This document shows, piece after piece, positions 39,061-52,390 of a DNA stretch of 64,000 bases (positions are counted from its first letter, which is position 1; each line of letters starts with the position of its first letter). Source of the DNA: Setophaga petechia (lineage: Eukaryota > Chordata > Aves > Passeriformes > Parulidae); the NCBI GenBank assembly GCA_024362935.1, contig JANCRA010000001.1, positions 58,990,930 to 59,054,929 of the forward strand, read 5' to 3'. The translations under genes and the position numbers were made by a program. The notes beneath the pieces are model-generated. The model saw only the letters and a program-made list of their open reading frames with translations. It was not told the DNA's origin and made no database searches.

Positions 39061-40611
39061 CAAGATAAAATTATCTCAGCAGTCATAACTCCTTGGCGCC
39101 CTTCCTATTTTTCATGCTACGTGTTCAAGAGGTTTTAGCTAACAGTCTTTTACTTAATTAAAATTAAGATGCTGATCTAATTTTTTTAAAAGAAAGCAGA
39201 TTGCAAATGTGGCTCGGGGGAAAAAATTTTTGTCTTCATTACTGAGCCTTGCTAGACTTGCAAGTTCCTTCCTGACCTGTGACAAGAGATTTTAGGGGAG
39301 CAGGGAGGGATGGCACCTCACGAAGCAGAGGGGGTGATGGCAGAAACAACGATTTTATTTCACTTACATTATTCCCCCAAAACTGGTAGTTCTAACAATT
39401 CCTGAACAGCTGTAGCACAAAATAAATGGAATGCAAAGCCATAAAGCTGAGAAGGAATGCCAGCCATTAAGATGTCCTTGCTATATTAAGGACCAAAGAG
39501 GACTTGTAGTGCCCTTTTAGCTGACAGGCCTAAGCTTTTCATTCCTCTTACCAGTTACTGAGCCATTAATGTGTTATAAAAATACATCCCTGAGGAAGGC
39601 TCCACACAACAGTTGGAGGATGAAGCCACTTTAGATGAACACTCCCCTGTTCAGTATGAAAAGCCTGATGAAGGAGAGCTCCCTTACAGTCTGGGGAGGT
39701 GTAAAGGGTGAGGGCCATAGTGCAGAAGCACTGATGGCAGTTGGAAGCAAACTTCAGACTGGTGGCCACAACTCAAAGATGGGGCTGCTCCCCCTCCACC
39801 TTCCAGACATGAAACATCTGAACGGGGAACGGGATGGAAAACACACAGAGAAAGTATTTTCTGATTGACTTGGTTTTAAAACAGAGGCTTGTATTAGCAG
39901 TCAGACTTCACTTGTATCTAATTAAAAACTGATTCAGTGACAAAGAACAGCCCTAAAAGGAAAAGCCAGAATGCACAGCACTACACATGGCACTTTCTAC
40001 GTGAAGTATAACATGCCCATTGGGTTTGAGATTAAGCATAAATTGGGCATAGTTTTGAGGCTTAACCTATAATATTCCAGATTACAGAATCCCAAACAAA
40101 CTCCAATTCAAAAGCCATGTATTCCTTCACAGTCATTTAAGAAAAACAAAGAGCTAGTATACTACACTCCTTTTTTCATGTATTCAAAGAAAACAAGGAA
40201 TAAAATTTTAGAAGCGTAGACTCAGAAATATCCCAATTTCTCAGTGGTAGAATAAAACTCAGAGAGCACAAGAAACTCAATAGCCAGGACCATGCCAAAG
40301 ACCCAGGTGTTATTTTCAGTCGTAGTTCACTCTCATATTTTTGTTTCTGAAGCAGAGCCACCAAAAAGCTTTCTTCATAGCTCAATGCAGCTTTTACTCT
40401 AAAGATATTTAATTATTTTTGCAAAAAATTAAGTCAAAAACTACATTTGTAAGCAAAGCATCAAAATTCAAAATATTCCATCTTGCAAATGATACAGCAT
40501 CCTGTAATTTTGCATTGTCTAGGCTTTCTTGAGAGCAAAAGACAGTATTTTTCCTTATTGCCAACTGCTAACAGATGTTCTCCCCTGTGTTGTTAAACAA
40601 GTCTTGATAAA
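39061..40611. other. Non-coding stretch, no gene recognised
   Basis: No exon, RNA gene or interspersed repeat recognised. Confidence 0.6.
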
Positions 40612-40905
40612 AACACACTCGTGTGTTAATAGAACTGGATGTACCCTGAGCGGGTTTCCCATTTGATCTGCTGTACGGCCGAGAGGCTTTTTTGTCGGCT
40701 TGTTGTAGCACCGAGTGTGTTTGGTCCCACAACAGTGACAGCTGACAACTGTTTTTCCTGTTTGCAAAAGCTTTACCGTTCAACTTGAACCAAAAGCATT
40801 TGTCATGTTGCATGGCAGGGAAGTAGATTTAATCAGATGAGGCCAGGAGCGTAGTCAGTGCCAGGCTGAAAGAATTCCGCAGGACAAAAGCCGGATTTAT
40901 CTCTC
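40612..40905. promoter_or_regulatory. CpG-retaining enhancer-like block
   Basis: Ten CpG fall within about 290 bp (for example TACGGCCGAG near 40675, TTGTCGGC, CACCGAG, TACCGTT, TTCCGC), while the neighbouring kilobases have almost none. TGACAGCTGACA followed by CAACTG (40736-40751) combines TALE/MEIS-type TGACAG with E-boxes CAGCTG and CAACTG. No repeat homology is seen. On the - strand one frame is open through part of it, but there are no convincing splice sites. A conserved developmental enhancer is the likeliest reading. Confidence 0.4.
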
Positions 40906-43900
40906 TGGGAGTCTGTGTGGGGAGCAGCAGTGCATCTTTGTGAATGCACAAGAGGCAATCTCAAGAGGAGAAGAAAATGAACCCAAGAGAATATTTTCAG
41001 TGCAGTTCAGCCAAAAAATAACTTCTTGAGTGACCAGCAGGATGTTCCTTCCAGCCAAGAGCACTGCTGTGAGAATTTTGACAACATAAAGTGAACCTCC
41101 ATGTAAATCTTTCTCAAGTCACTAACACAGAGGATCGTGCCTTCTGTGCTCTATCCCTACATAATTCCCTTTCCAGAATAACAGGTATCACTTAAAATCT
41201 GTTCACATTCAGCAATCAACCTAAAAAAAATTATTTACAATGGATGACTGCTCCCAAACTGCAGTGACAATCCTCCAAAATAGTCTTAACAAAGCACATG
41301 CCTCTCCTAGATAATGTCACACTAAAAAAAAAGCCTATTAAAAAAAATTAAAAGAAAGAAAGTGTTCATTTTACATAGCCACCAAGATAGTATTTTATAC
41401 TCTTTTTATCCTTTTGAATGATCAAGCCTTTCCAGAAGATTTCCACAGGTAACTTAAGCTCAGAAGAAAAAGAATGAAGCCATATATGCAAAAATCAACT
41501 CGGAGGCTTGCAGCATCTCTAACCTCCAACAGTGAGTGCAAAAACAGCAGCTCCACCTTAGTGGCTTTGCCAGTTTACAGCACCCTAGCACGGTCTCATC
41601 ATGAAGCCTTGCAAAGAGGATGCTGGTGCTTTCCAGAGGGAGAGCAGGAAACAAAATACTCTGAGTTACCGAGAGAGTGAGCACTGATCATGCTGCCTTG
41701 ATATTCCCTTCATTATTTTAAAGGGGCAGCTTTAATGTGCCTGAGCAGCTGCCAGGGGTCAGAGGAAGAGGTGTCTGTATTTCACACAGGGTGTGCTGGT
41801 ACAGCCAGGCTCTCTGGCATGGCACAGCCTGGCCCTGGCATTCCTATAGGGCGGGAGAGCTGCCTGCAGTGCATCCATGAATTGGAGCTCAGCCTTGCAT
41901 GAAGTGTTCCAACACTCACTCCAACTGTGCTAAAGGAATTTCCCACTTGCTTTTTTCTGCTAATTAGAGAGCCATTGGGACACAACAGGGCCTTTTCAGA
42001 GTGCAGCAGGCCCTCAAGTTCTGCTGAGTCAGGAGAGGGGGGGATATTTTGATCCAGTCGGGAAGATAACCTTCAACTTCCTAAATGAGGCTGCAAGCAG
42101 GACAGTAGCTATAAATGTTAGCTAAGATTTACAACCTACAGGCACCAACATCCATTTAGACTTATTTAATCCTTAATCCAAAAGATAAGGTAGCAACAGG
42201 AGCTGATGAATGTACAGATTTTTATAGACTTAACTCATTTCAGTAGATATCTGCCTCAATACCTGAAGCAACTCCTCAAAAGTGACTTGTAGAAAACACG
42301 TGTGTAAAAAGTCTGTTATAAAGCCTTGATACAGCATTCAGGTGCCTGCCATCTCACTGCACCTGCAGACTGTCCTGCTTCTGAACCCTGGTCCACCAAA
42401 ACAGTGCTCACATTTATGATGCAACAGGCTCAGCAACTCTTACATGCTTATTCTTGATTTCCAGCTGGAGATACTGAATTTTAAGAGATATCAGAACTGC
42501 CTCAGAAATGCTTTGTCATTTAATGTATCCTGGATAGACAGAAAATCACTGAAGAGCTGATAATTTTAATTTCAAAGAAGTTGAAAACAGATGCCTGTAT
42601 TCTCGTGTGACACTGTATCCAAGGCAAACACCTGCTGTGCTTCAGGCATGCAGTGGCACATCTCTGATTTCAGCAGTGCAGCAGGTGAGTCAGGGGATCA
42701 GCAGCACAGGGCTGAGGGGGTGATCCTGCTGCCACTGGAAATCTCCTGCCAAAGCAGGTGAAACCTCCCAGCACTGCTCAGCAAACCCTGTCCTGTCAGC
42801 AGAAGCAGCCCCTGCTTCCCCTCTGCTCCTGGCTGTGCAGTTTGCATTAAGCAGCACTCTCAGTAATGAGCAGAGCACATCAACCACACCATGCATTCAG
42901 GATACTCACCAAAGTATGATAATCATAATACTGATTTATTTCAAGGCTTTCAGGCTGAAAAGCAGCCAAGTTTCCCACTTATTTTTACCCTTGCAACAAC
43001 AATAATGTACATTATAACAAAAATTTAAACAAAGTTTCTCCGTTGGCTAGCGCTGATGCTTCTCTAAGTTAGATGTGATGCTTTATCTGAATATTAAGAC
43101 ATGGAAATAATAACTAGTCAATAAAATTAGCACTATGAATCTTCACATAACATGCAGAAAATTAACACAAACAATTTTAACTGAGATGACTTATCATGGC
43201 TCAGTTGCCTGAACTGGCATTTGAACAGCAGACTTCACTTCTGCTGCAGTGCAAAACAAAGTCATTTGTAAGCCTCTTTCAACTTGATAAAATTTTATAA
43301 AGATCTTACATTATTAACCACTCTGAAGTTTCTGAAAGTGTGTTTTTTTCTAGAAGATAATAGTGGCCAGTTTAGTGGGGAGAAGAACTGAAGCTGAAAG
43401 CTGAATTTCCTCCAGATGTTAATAGCAAATCGGCATCAACACCCAAAAATACAGTAGGGCCCCCTCTAAACATATTCCAGACAAGACATGAACTGAGATA
43501 TGGGATGAGAGAATCCATGGGAGCAGGACTTTGCTCAGTAAGGTACTTACAACTGCAACCACAAGTCTCCTTTGCATATAGGAAGCCTTTTATTTTCCTC
43601 CTGTCCCTAATATAAATATTTGCAGTCAGGTCAGGTTTTGTAGAATTTCAGAAGCCTCTTCCAAATGGAAGCCAAAATCCCAGGGCCAGACCCTGGGGAA
43701 TCTCAGTGGAAAGGGATGTGAGGGGAGACAAAGCAAAGATGGCAAGCAAGGAGCAAAGGAGGCCTGGAAGTATGAACAGCACTGTGCCAAAGAAAGCCCA
43801 AAAGGAATAAAGCTGCAGTATTTGATTTCCCTTGAAAAACAGAAACCAGGAGCAGTTCCACCTAAGACACCGGCTGCACCAACCAACCCGACCGAGGCAG

Positions 43901-46900
43901 GCACATCTCCAAACTCGCTTGCATTCAATGCTTATTTTCCACTCCCCCCTCCCAAAAATACACTATTTACTTCACACTTTCAAAATCTTTCAAGCACCCA
44001 TGCAGAGTAAATCTAAAAGATTCTCCTTTTGCAATAACACTGCAAACAAAAATACAACTGAGAACACAATTTCAGAGCCGCTATAAAAAATGAGAATGGA
44101 GGATATTCCTCTACAAGACATTCCCCATTTTCCCAATATTTATTCTCCAATTCTCTTTACATATTTTTTCAGCACTGTGGAAACAGCTGGGACTTTGAAG
44201 TACAGCTGCTTTCCATAGTGTTTCAGAATTTTAATTTCTGATCTGTATTGGCACCAAAACCCACCCAAATAATCAAATCTCATCTTTCTCCAATCTAAAA
44301 AAGCCCCACGAATGACTGGATGTCTGTCATATCAGACATCTTTCTTTAAATTCCTTTTCTTAAACACAACATTAATTTTAATTTAAAATGAACAATTGCT
44401 CTTTGTTAATAACTCTTGATACTCAGAAATCTTACAGGAGTTTCATTCCCAAGTCCTGAGCACCGCCCTCATTCTGAGGCCCAAAAGGTGATTGATTCCA
44501 GCAGGCAATAAAAGCAGAGAACATACAGGATAATCTTAATACATGCAAAGATCACAAGTATTTGTGTCCTAAGGACACAAAGCGCCAAAATAGGAGACCT
44601 TAGTTCAAGAAGAGAGTCCTGACAGAATGACCACAAAGAGTTTCCATTCTATCCCAAGAGATCACAGCAATTCTGGGTCTTCTGCATCTTAAACCAATGT
44701 CCCAATCCCAGGTTACAGAAATCAAAGTGTTAATAAGAAATCCCCCTGTTTTCCTGCTTTTTTCACTAAATTAAATCAAGAACCTAAAATCTGAATTTAA
44801 CAGATGTTAATACAACTCTTCGATTCAGTTCAATGTTTTAGTCCTTACAATGTTTTAATTAATTTTACCCTTTAAAATGCATGAAAATTTCACATCACCT
44901 TTAAATATTTATTGACAGTTTAGATGAATATTTCATGCTGATTTTAAAGAATTGAGAACATTTTCATAACGTTACTGTTAATTCAAAACAGCAATTCTAC
45001 ATTCTCAGATATGCTCTCAGTACAGTGAACAGGAATTTTTTATCTTGTTCAAAGCAGACTATAAACACTGGCTACAGCAGAGAAATAAAAACATCCAGGA
45101 CGAGTTTTTTCAAAGCTACTTAAGTGATTAGGGAGCCCACACAGCTCCCATTTACATGAGTAGTAACTGATGTCTCAATCTTTTGAGCAATTCTGAATAT
45201 TTCATTGGTCTATGAAAGATTGTCCCAGTTAAGTTGGGAGTAATTAATTGAAAACACTTGACCTGATTCTCACAGCACAAGTCAGTGTTTTAAGATGCTA
45301 AAATTGACCACAAAAGCTCTACAAACATGGAACTGCCAACCTGTTGAAAACCAGCTACCTCACTTCTGCAGAATACCTGTCTCCCCTTTCAACTTCCCAT
45401 TTTTCTGCCTTTTTGGTTTTTTGAGAGGCCTTTTAAAGCTGCTGGAGATGCAACTGAGGAAGAGCACTGTGGTGGGTCAGACTGACGTAAGGAATTTGGG
45501 GCCATAAACAGCTGGGGCAGCAAAGGCCAGGCAGGTGCAAGTGCTTTCCCTGATGTTGAAGCAATCAGTGCAGTTGGTGTTGGATGTTTACACACAAACA
45601 GCCCTGAATACTGAAAAAAATCCACCTGTTTTTGTACTTTGTTTAAAACAACTTTTCCTATTTACAACCTTCTGTGGCAAGATCTATAATTCTAGTAGCC
45701 AGTGTACAGTGGGTCAGACAACAGGCACTTGAAAACAAAAGTTACATCAAAAACCAGAAGTTCAAGTTGTAACACCAGCTTAGCATATATAGAAACCAAT
45801 ATATTAATTTACAAAATGCCTTGCAAGCATATTGCCCCTTCAAAAAACTTTGTCAGTCAGTAGCAAAATCTTGGCATAAGGTGGGTGGATTCCAGACTTT
45901 AGTGGTTCCTATGCTAATTCTGCCTGAAGAAATATTAAAAACAGGAGCTAAAATCTTTTAGCTAATGCAGAACACTGATACTCCATTTCCTTGGTTCTCA
46001 GAAAAGACTAAAAAGTTGCCTATATAAAGGATATTCTTACATTCTGTAGTCTTAAAATGGGTAAATAGGCAAATGACAAGCATCCAAATAGAGGGGTGGA
46101 ATTAAGCACAGAAAACTATGATTCTTTTCAGAAACTGAACACTGTGATTAGAATAAAGCACTTGAATATGCTGTGCCACAGCCATCAGTACCAACATGCT
46201 CATTAGCATTAAATTAACATGGACATGAAATATCAGGATGTAAATTAACAGCAGATGATGCTGTGAAAATGTAAGAAATTACTGTTATTTGCCAGTAATT
46301 CAACTAACAAAAGCAAATTCTGTTTATCACATGTAAACTCCAATGCTGTGTTGCAGTGTTTTGGTTTTTAACTAAAATTAACTAACAAAAACAAAGAAAC
46401 AAAAAAACGTTACAATTTCACACCTTCTATTTGGTACTGCTTGTGTTGGGCACTAATTACATTAATTACATCAATGATCAAATCCAGGCAGCAATTCAAT
46501 CAGAATAGTAGACTCAGTTTTACAGAAGTTATTCTAATTTTTAGCAGAAACATTTTCAAATTACTTTCAATTACGTCTTTGCTAAAATGAAATATTAAAG
46601 GACCTGGAAAATATTACAGTTCAGGTCTTCAGGGAATAGAGCATTCTCTGCCAAAGTGACCACAGCATTATGATCAAAAACACATTTTCAATGGTTATGC
46701 CCTAAATAGTTTGCAGCACATCCATATATTGACTTCCACTGCAGAGCTCAGATATTCCATGGTAACTCAGAATTCTGCAGGTCCTTCTCATCCATGGCAG
46801 GGTATTTCATGCCATGAAGCCTGCATGGCCTTCAGGAGCCATCCCAACACCCACACCAAATGCTCAGTCAGAGCAGGCAGGTGGCAATAATTAGAATGAA

Positions 46901-49090
46901 GATAAGCTGAGGTGACAAAGCAACGAGAGCACATCAATTACTGCCTGTCACTCAGACCAGGGACAATCTCAGAAGATGGACTGATAGCACTGTATCATTC
47001 CCTATTATATTCAGATTTTCTCTCCTTCATTTCCTCAAAAGGGAAGGTCACCACAACACCATTACATTTTTTAATACAAGGCAATTTTTTATCAATATTC
47101 ATTGTAGGCACAACACAAACTAACCTTTGGCTGTATCTCACAGGCTGCACACAGAATAATGCTGTGATTTCCAAAAAGTAGGTCACGTGAGGGTAGTGGT
47201 CATGAACACTTGAAGAGAGAGGTGATTCCAGAATCATTTGATAAGGTTTTTTTTCTCCATATAATTTTTTTGTATTGATATTTGTCTTTTATCTTCATAT
47301 ACACACAAATGTATCTAAATCTATGTCTCCATTTTGAGAATTAAGTAGAGGCACTGTATTTACACTCCTTAAGGGATAAGAGCAAACACACACCTTAGTG
47401 CTGAGTTACCAGCAAGAAGTGAAAACAAAATAAACCTAATTCTGAAACCTTGAAAACTCTCACAGAACAGGTTTGCCATCCCTTCCCTCTCTCTGCTGAC
47501 TGTCCCATAAATAGTCAGAGAACTCATGTCACCTATGATCCAGCTACTTTACAATTCAGTAATTCTTGAAGTCAGTTTTAAGATGTTTCTACACCTTTTT
47601 TTCCCACAGGATCTTATAACCAAACTGTCCAAATGTATTTTTGCCTTTAAATAAAAGCAAAGCAAAATTAAACTCTGGCTTTAGACAACCAGTCAAACTA
47701 CCTAACTACATGATTACAACAAAAGCAACCCAATCTGATGGATACATGGCATGTAAAAACTTGCAGCCATCCTTCCTTCTGGTGATGCTGCAGCAACCAG
47801 GGCTCAAGGAACAGGACAATAAGATGAGAGGCTTCCAGCTACAGGACAAACAGGAGGCTGGCCAGGTACTAAAACACTTTAGACAGCAACTGTGCACAGA
47901 CATAATCAAGTTCAGCTTCCATAAAATAGATGGAGGTCAAGAGAATCATGGCTAAGATGTTTTTCCTCACATTTCATCCTGGATTTCAAAAAGTTCCTTT
48001 TAAATCCAGACAGCTATTGGAAACACACAATTTTCAAACGACTGCATTGAGTGCAAAGTGCTGTGGCCACCATTAGAGCAGAGGGTTGGTGCAGTCACTA
48101 ATTTGACACAGGAAGATTCACCACCCTTTTTTGCACATCTTCCATCAGACAGAGGGGCCACAAGTGCACATCACCTTTTCCCTGCTTTATCCTCCAATAA
48201 CACTTTCACAGCCAATATAATTCCTTGTGTCAATTGGCAGTGCAAAAACTCCCCACAAACAATAGATAAGGTCTGTGAAATCGTGTCAAAAATACTTTTA
48301 CTTGCTACACCACGACCATTCTCTTGGGATAGCCAAAAGAGGCAAGGAGCAGCAGGAAGGCCCTGAAAGCCATTCCTGGCTTGCACACACTTCTCTGCTG
48401 GACACCCCTCAGCCCCCTTAGTCTATGTGCTTTGTGCTGGGCTGACAGCAGGAGGCTTGAAGGTAATTTAAGAGGGAATCCCCCATTATATGCTCCCTCA
48501 CAGTTACAGCACTGCATGGAAATCACAGCAGAAAAGATGGGATATTTTCATATTCCTTGGGACAAATGAAGCCATCTCCTGCAGCAGCACACACTGTCAT
48601 AGGAATTCCAGTTCCTGCAGCTCTGTACTATCAGTGAGTCATTTCAGAGATTAGAAATAGAAACCTTTTAAGCGCTTGTACACAATTACCCAATATTATT
48701 ACGGAACACTGACAGCTGAACACTGCTCATCTCCCAGGAAAAAAACCCTCTTTTTTCAAAATTAAACCGATAATTTCTTCTGTAATACATAATAATTTTG
48801 TTTCATCCATGTGTGCACTCCACCTATTGCCTTTCAATCAATTGTTCAAAACCTATTTTATGTAGGAAAAGACAGACCTGAAATGCTTTATCTTCCTGAA
48901 TAATATCTAGTCAAGAACCTGATGTGTCAGCTGTAGGAAGCCAATGAGCGTGTCACACCGGGGGGTGGTGAGCACCTACGGCAGGGGAAGAGGCAAGGAA
49001 GGTGGCTCACTGAAACAAATCTCACTAAGAAAACTTGAATTAATGGGTTTAATTGCATTTATAAAGATTTCTGCTGCCACTCTGAATAAG
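40906..49090. other. Non-coding AT-rich stretch, no gene recognised
   Basis: No gene or repeat recognised over about 8 kb. Homeodomain-type TAATTACATTAATTACAT occurs at about 46454-46471. A - strand donor-like TTGTAAGTACC at about 43545 has only a weak upstream acceptor. Short frames overlap on both strands throughout. Confidence 0.6.
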
Positions 49091-49094
49091 AGCA

Positions 49095-49275
49095 GCATGC
49101 TGATGAAATCTGAGGAGCGCTATGGAACGCATCCTCAGTGCCACCTTCCTTTCCAGATACTCACCCGAGCCCGGTCCCTGCAGCGCGGCCTCGGCAGTTC
49201 CGCCCCGCACCCTTCACTCCCCAGGTGACAGGGCGGAAGCACGTGGAGCATCCAGCACGGCTGAGAATTCCACAG
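49095..49275 (-). promoter_or_regulatory. Small GC/CpG-rich patch with strong - strand splice donor
   Basis: About twelve CpG fall in roughly 160 bp, with a GC box (GGGGCGGAAC read on the - strand near 49205). On the - strand the sequence CGGGCTCGG|GTGAGTATC gives a strong donor (GTGAGT at 49164-49159). This fits a short alternative first exon and promoter for a leftward transcript, lying about 5.6 kb downstream of the large island's donor. On the + strand, CTCCCCAG|GTGACAGG could act as an acceptor, so strand is not certain. No protein is recognised in any frame. Confidence 0.28.
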
Positions 49276-51942
49276 AGGCAGGCAAGAGGCTGCATGGTTT
49301 TGTTTCTCAATATCACATCCACAAAGCAAAGTGTGGTGTGAAATGAGCCTGGCTGCTCTGCTGTTCAGGGCTCTCTCTTAACTCCCCACAATTAAGATTT
49401 TACTATTTAAAACGACTGAGAAATCAAAAGAGCCCATGATGACATGTTTGCTTCAGCTCAAAGCATAACATTGATTTCTCTGCTTACAAACAAACTCCTG
49501 AATCAATTAATCTTGTTAAAAATTGATCATTACTTATTTCTAGTAGTCATCAACTTTCTGTCCAAGACATAAATATAAATTGAAGGTCTTATAAATAGGT
49601 TCTTCCTGTTTAAGATCAAAACCATGCTAAGAACCACACTTTCTGTACAAGGTGCAATACATACAATTCCTTTGCAGCTAATTTTGCAGTTTCCCTCTAG
49701 GTAGATTATAACTGTGAAGCCACAACTGATTTAAGTCATCTGCATGTGCTAAAATCTCACCACTGCAAAAGATGCCCTGCATCTTTTCCCAGAGAAAACA
49801 AAGAAACAGCATTAGGTATTCTCTCCACAGCTTCAAATAGCAGCTGGGAACATGCCTACTTTTTTACACAAGTAAAAAACATATGCTGCCATCTATGAGC
49901 TCAGGAACTGGAACACAGCTGTAGGATTGCTACAGCCTCAAAACTGTGCTGAGCCACAAAAAAAAAATCCCAATACAGTTCAACTATTGTTATCACTGAG
50001 TGGTGAATCAGTGCACTGTAAGTAAAAATAAACCCAAGGGATCATTATTTTTTGCTTAGCATGTGAAAAATAGCTTTACATTCAAAATAGTCATCTTGAT
50101 AAACAGTTGTCAAGACTCTGGAACATTGTAGAAAACATTTTTGATTAACTACCTTTTTTTTTAAATAATGATGCACATTGCTTGTTTAAAAAAGTTTTCC
50201 CTCCCTTACTTCCCAAAAAGAATTTTTAGAGTGAGCTAAGAGGTGGTGAGTCAAATTCTCTATTTTTCTATTTTACTGATGTATGTACATGTGTATGCAA
50301 AAATTTCTTAAATATAAATAGGTATTTTTATAACTTATTTACTTCTTCTCGCCAAACCTTGTTACAAAGTTGGGGAAAATTAAAATGAAAGCCTCTTTCA
50401 GAAAAAAACAAAAGAGTGGGGGAGGATGAAGATATTCTAAAAGACATTGAAATTAAGTTTCAGAAGCAACTTGGAAATCATTTTCAGGCCAATCATTGAA
50501 TAAGAAAAGACTTCCTCAGCCTAAATTGAAGCAAATGATATGAGTCTTTGGAATTTAACCTGTGGGCCCAGATGAAAGCCAAGCAAACGGCACAGGAAGG
50601 TGGTCAAGTGACAAGTTCCAGCATCCACTTTCACTGCAAAGGTTGAAGAGAGGATGCAGAAGAGGTGCTGGGGTGTGTGGGAAGGCAAAATGTGTGTCTG
50701 GAGGTGGAACAGGTGTTCTGCTGGAAACTTAGCCAAGAAAAACATGGAGCACCAAACATGCATTTCTGACATGTTTCCAACCAGGACCTATCAAAAAATA
50801 AATGAATTCTGAACAATGGTGACAGCAGACTCATCTGAAGGGAGACACAGCTCATGCCTGTCACAAGGGGAAAACACCAAAGAGCTGGTGCTGCTGAGGA
50901 AGCTGGGGGAGTCTCAACACTGCACACCCCTTGGGCCTTTTGGGGGCCTAGCACTCAGACAGACCCACATCCATCCCACCTCCTGCTCAAAATGCCCACT
51001 CCAAGTGGAAGGTTTCCCTCTGCAGCAGCCCATAGCCAACAAGGCTGAGCTTTGTGACAAAGGGGGAATACATGCTGAAAAGCAATGGATAAAATAAAAA
51101 CATTTACATGACCAGTATGCATTGTTTATGATGATAAAACCCTAATTTATAACTGTTACATAATATGAAAAAACACCTTTAGCAGCCTCTGACCAGTTGC
51201 TATACATCACCATCCATTTAGGATGGCTAACACAATTAAAGCTGCTGTACCAGAGTTTAAGAACTTTGTTCTGTGTAGTTAAACCAGCCTTGATGAAGTT
51301 GTTCATGGAACACAAATATTTGGCATCCAAGAAGACAGGTGTCCCAAAGATCCCAGTATCTTGTTGGTTTATTCTAAGGAAGGGCTGAGGTTGTGAAGCT
51401 TAAAATCTAAGTTTGTATATATGTGCTAATTTGAAGGATCAGAGTTGACATCATTTAAGATGCCCAGACTCTTTACACTTGGTCTAGCACTCTCAATGAA
51501 TGGGACTGAGCCACTTCCAGGAGTTAAATCGTGCAAAGTTAAATACACAAATAATTTTGGATTGCAATCAGCAGCAGTTGCCGGAGGAGAGGTTTCCATG
51601 CCATTATCCCCAGCACATGGGAATTACATATTTAATTCCTCATCAGAGCCTGCATTATCTTGTCATTGTCAGTACACAAGGAACTTCAATGTTGCATTTA
51701 ACAACTGGAACAGTCTCAGAACACTAGGTTGGAATTGACAATGAACAAAGGTTTTTCTCATAGTTGCCCCACAGGATTTATTGCCAAAATTAAAACATAG
51801 GCATGCAAGTATATTATAGTATGAAGCACATACACAGGCTGGCTTACAGACCCAGGTATCGTGTACAAAGCACACACTGTTCAGATGTGCTGCTTGATAT
51901 TGTATTTTGATTTATATGATCCCTCACAAACGGATCTAACCC
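49276..51942. other. Non-coding stretch, no gene recognised
   Basis: No exon, RNA gene or repeat recognised. Both strands of 50521-51100 carry overlapping frames of about 80-107 codons without domains. Confidence 0.6.
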
Positions 51943-52113
51943 AATAATCTTCACACACCCTGTGAAAAAGCAGGAGGTACCACCCACCCTACTCTACTGA
52001 AACATTTAATGACTTGCCCCAGGTCACACAGGAAATCTGTGGAGGCAAAGCAGGGAATGGCTCTCCTGGGATCTCTGAAATCCCATCTCAATATTCCAGC
52101 CACACTGCCACCC
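51943..52113 (+). repeat. Ancient MIR / CORE-SINE copy
   Basis: The stretch follows the order of the MIR consensus: AATAATCTTCACACACCCTGTGA, then a degraded middle, then GACTTGCCCCAGGTCACACAG, a 'GGCAAAGCAGGGAATGG' equivalent of the 'gcagagccgggattcgaa' block, and the tail ending near CACTGCCACCC. The forward orientation runs from the core to the 3' part, and the tRNA head is missing. MIR and related CORE-SINEs amplified before or early in amniote radiation, so an identifiable copy in a bird is very old. Survival at this level next to a CpG-retaining block hints at selection. Confidence 0.85.
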
Positions 52114-52390
52114 GTCCTCAGCCGTACTTAATACGACTAAATTACTGACGGCAACAAATAGCAGAATCTGACTTTCAGATGAGCTGATTCGTACAATGAG
52201 TCAATCCATAACTTTTGTCTCCTCCAGACACTTAGATCGATGGGCTGTATGCCCAGCACGTTATAATAACCCTGAAAAGCTTTTGGCTCAGCCTGCAAAC
52301 ACATTAGCATTAACTTAAATCTGCTGCTTTGTTTACTATACGAGATATCTGCTTGTGCTCTATGTCCGAGCAACACCAATTAAAGAGACC
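52114..52390. promoter_or_regulatory. Enhancer-like CpG-retaining block adjoining the MIR
   Basis: About eight CpG (GCCGTACTT, ATACGACT, GACGGC, TTCGTAC, GATCGATG, CACGTTAT, TACGAG, TCCGAG) survive in AT-rich sequence. Recognisable cores include TGTTTAC (forkhead type, about 52331), CATTAGCAT (POU/homeodomain type, about 52302) and AGATATCT (GATA-type palindrome). No exon structure or repeat homology is seen. A conserved non-coding element is inferred. Confidence 0.4.

Noticed and set aside
43545..43612. - strand exon-like segment ending in GCAGTT|GTAAGTACC
   Set aside because: The donor is good, but the only upstream acceptor (TTATATTAG) has almost no pyrimidine tract and the frame is short and unremarkable.
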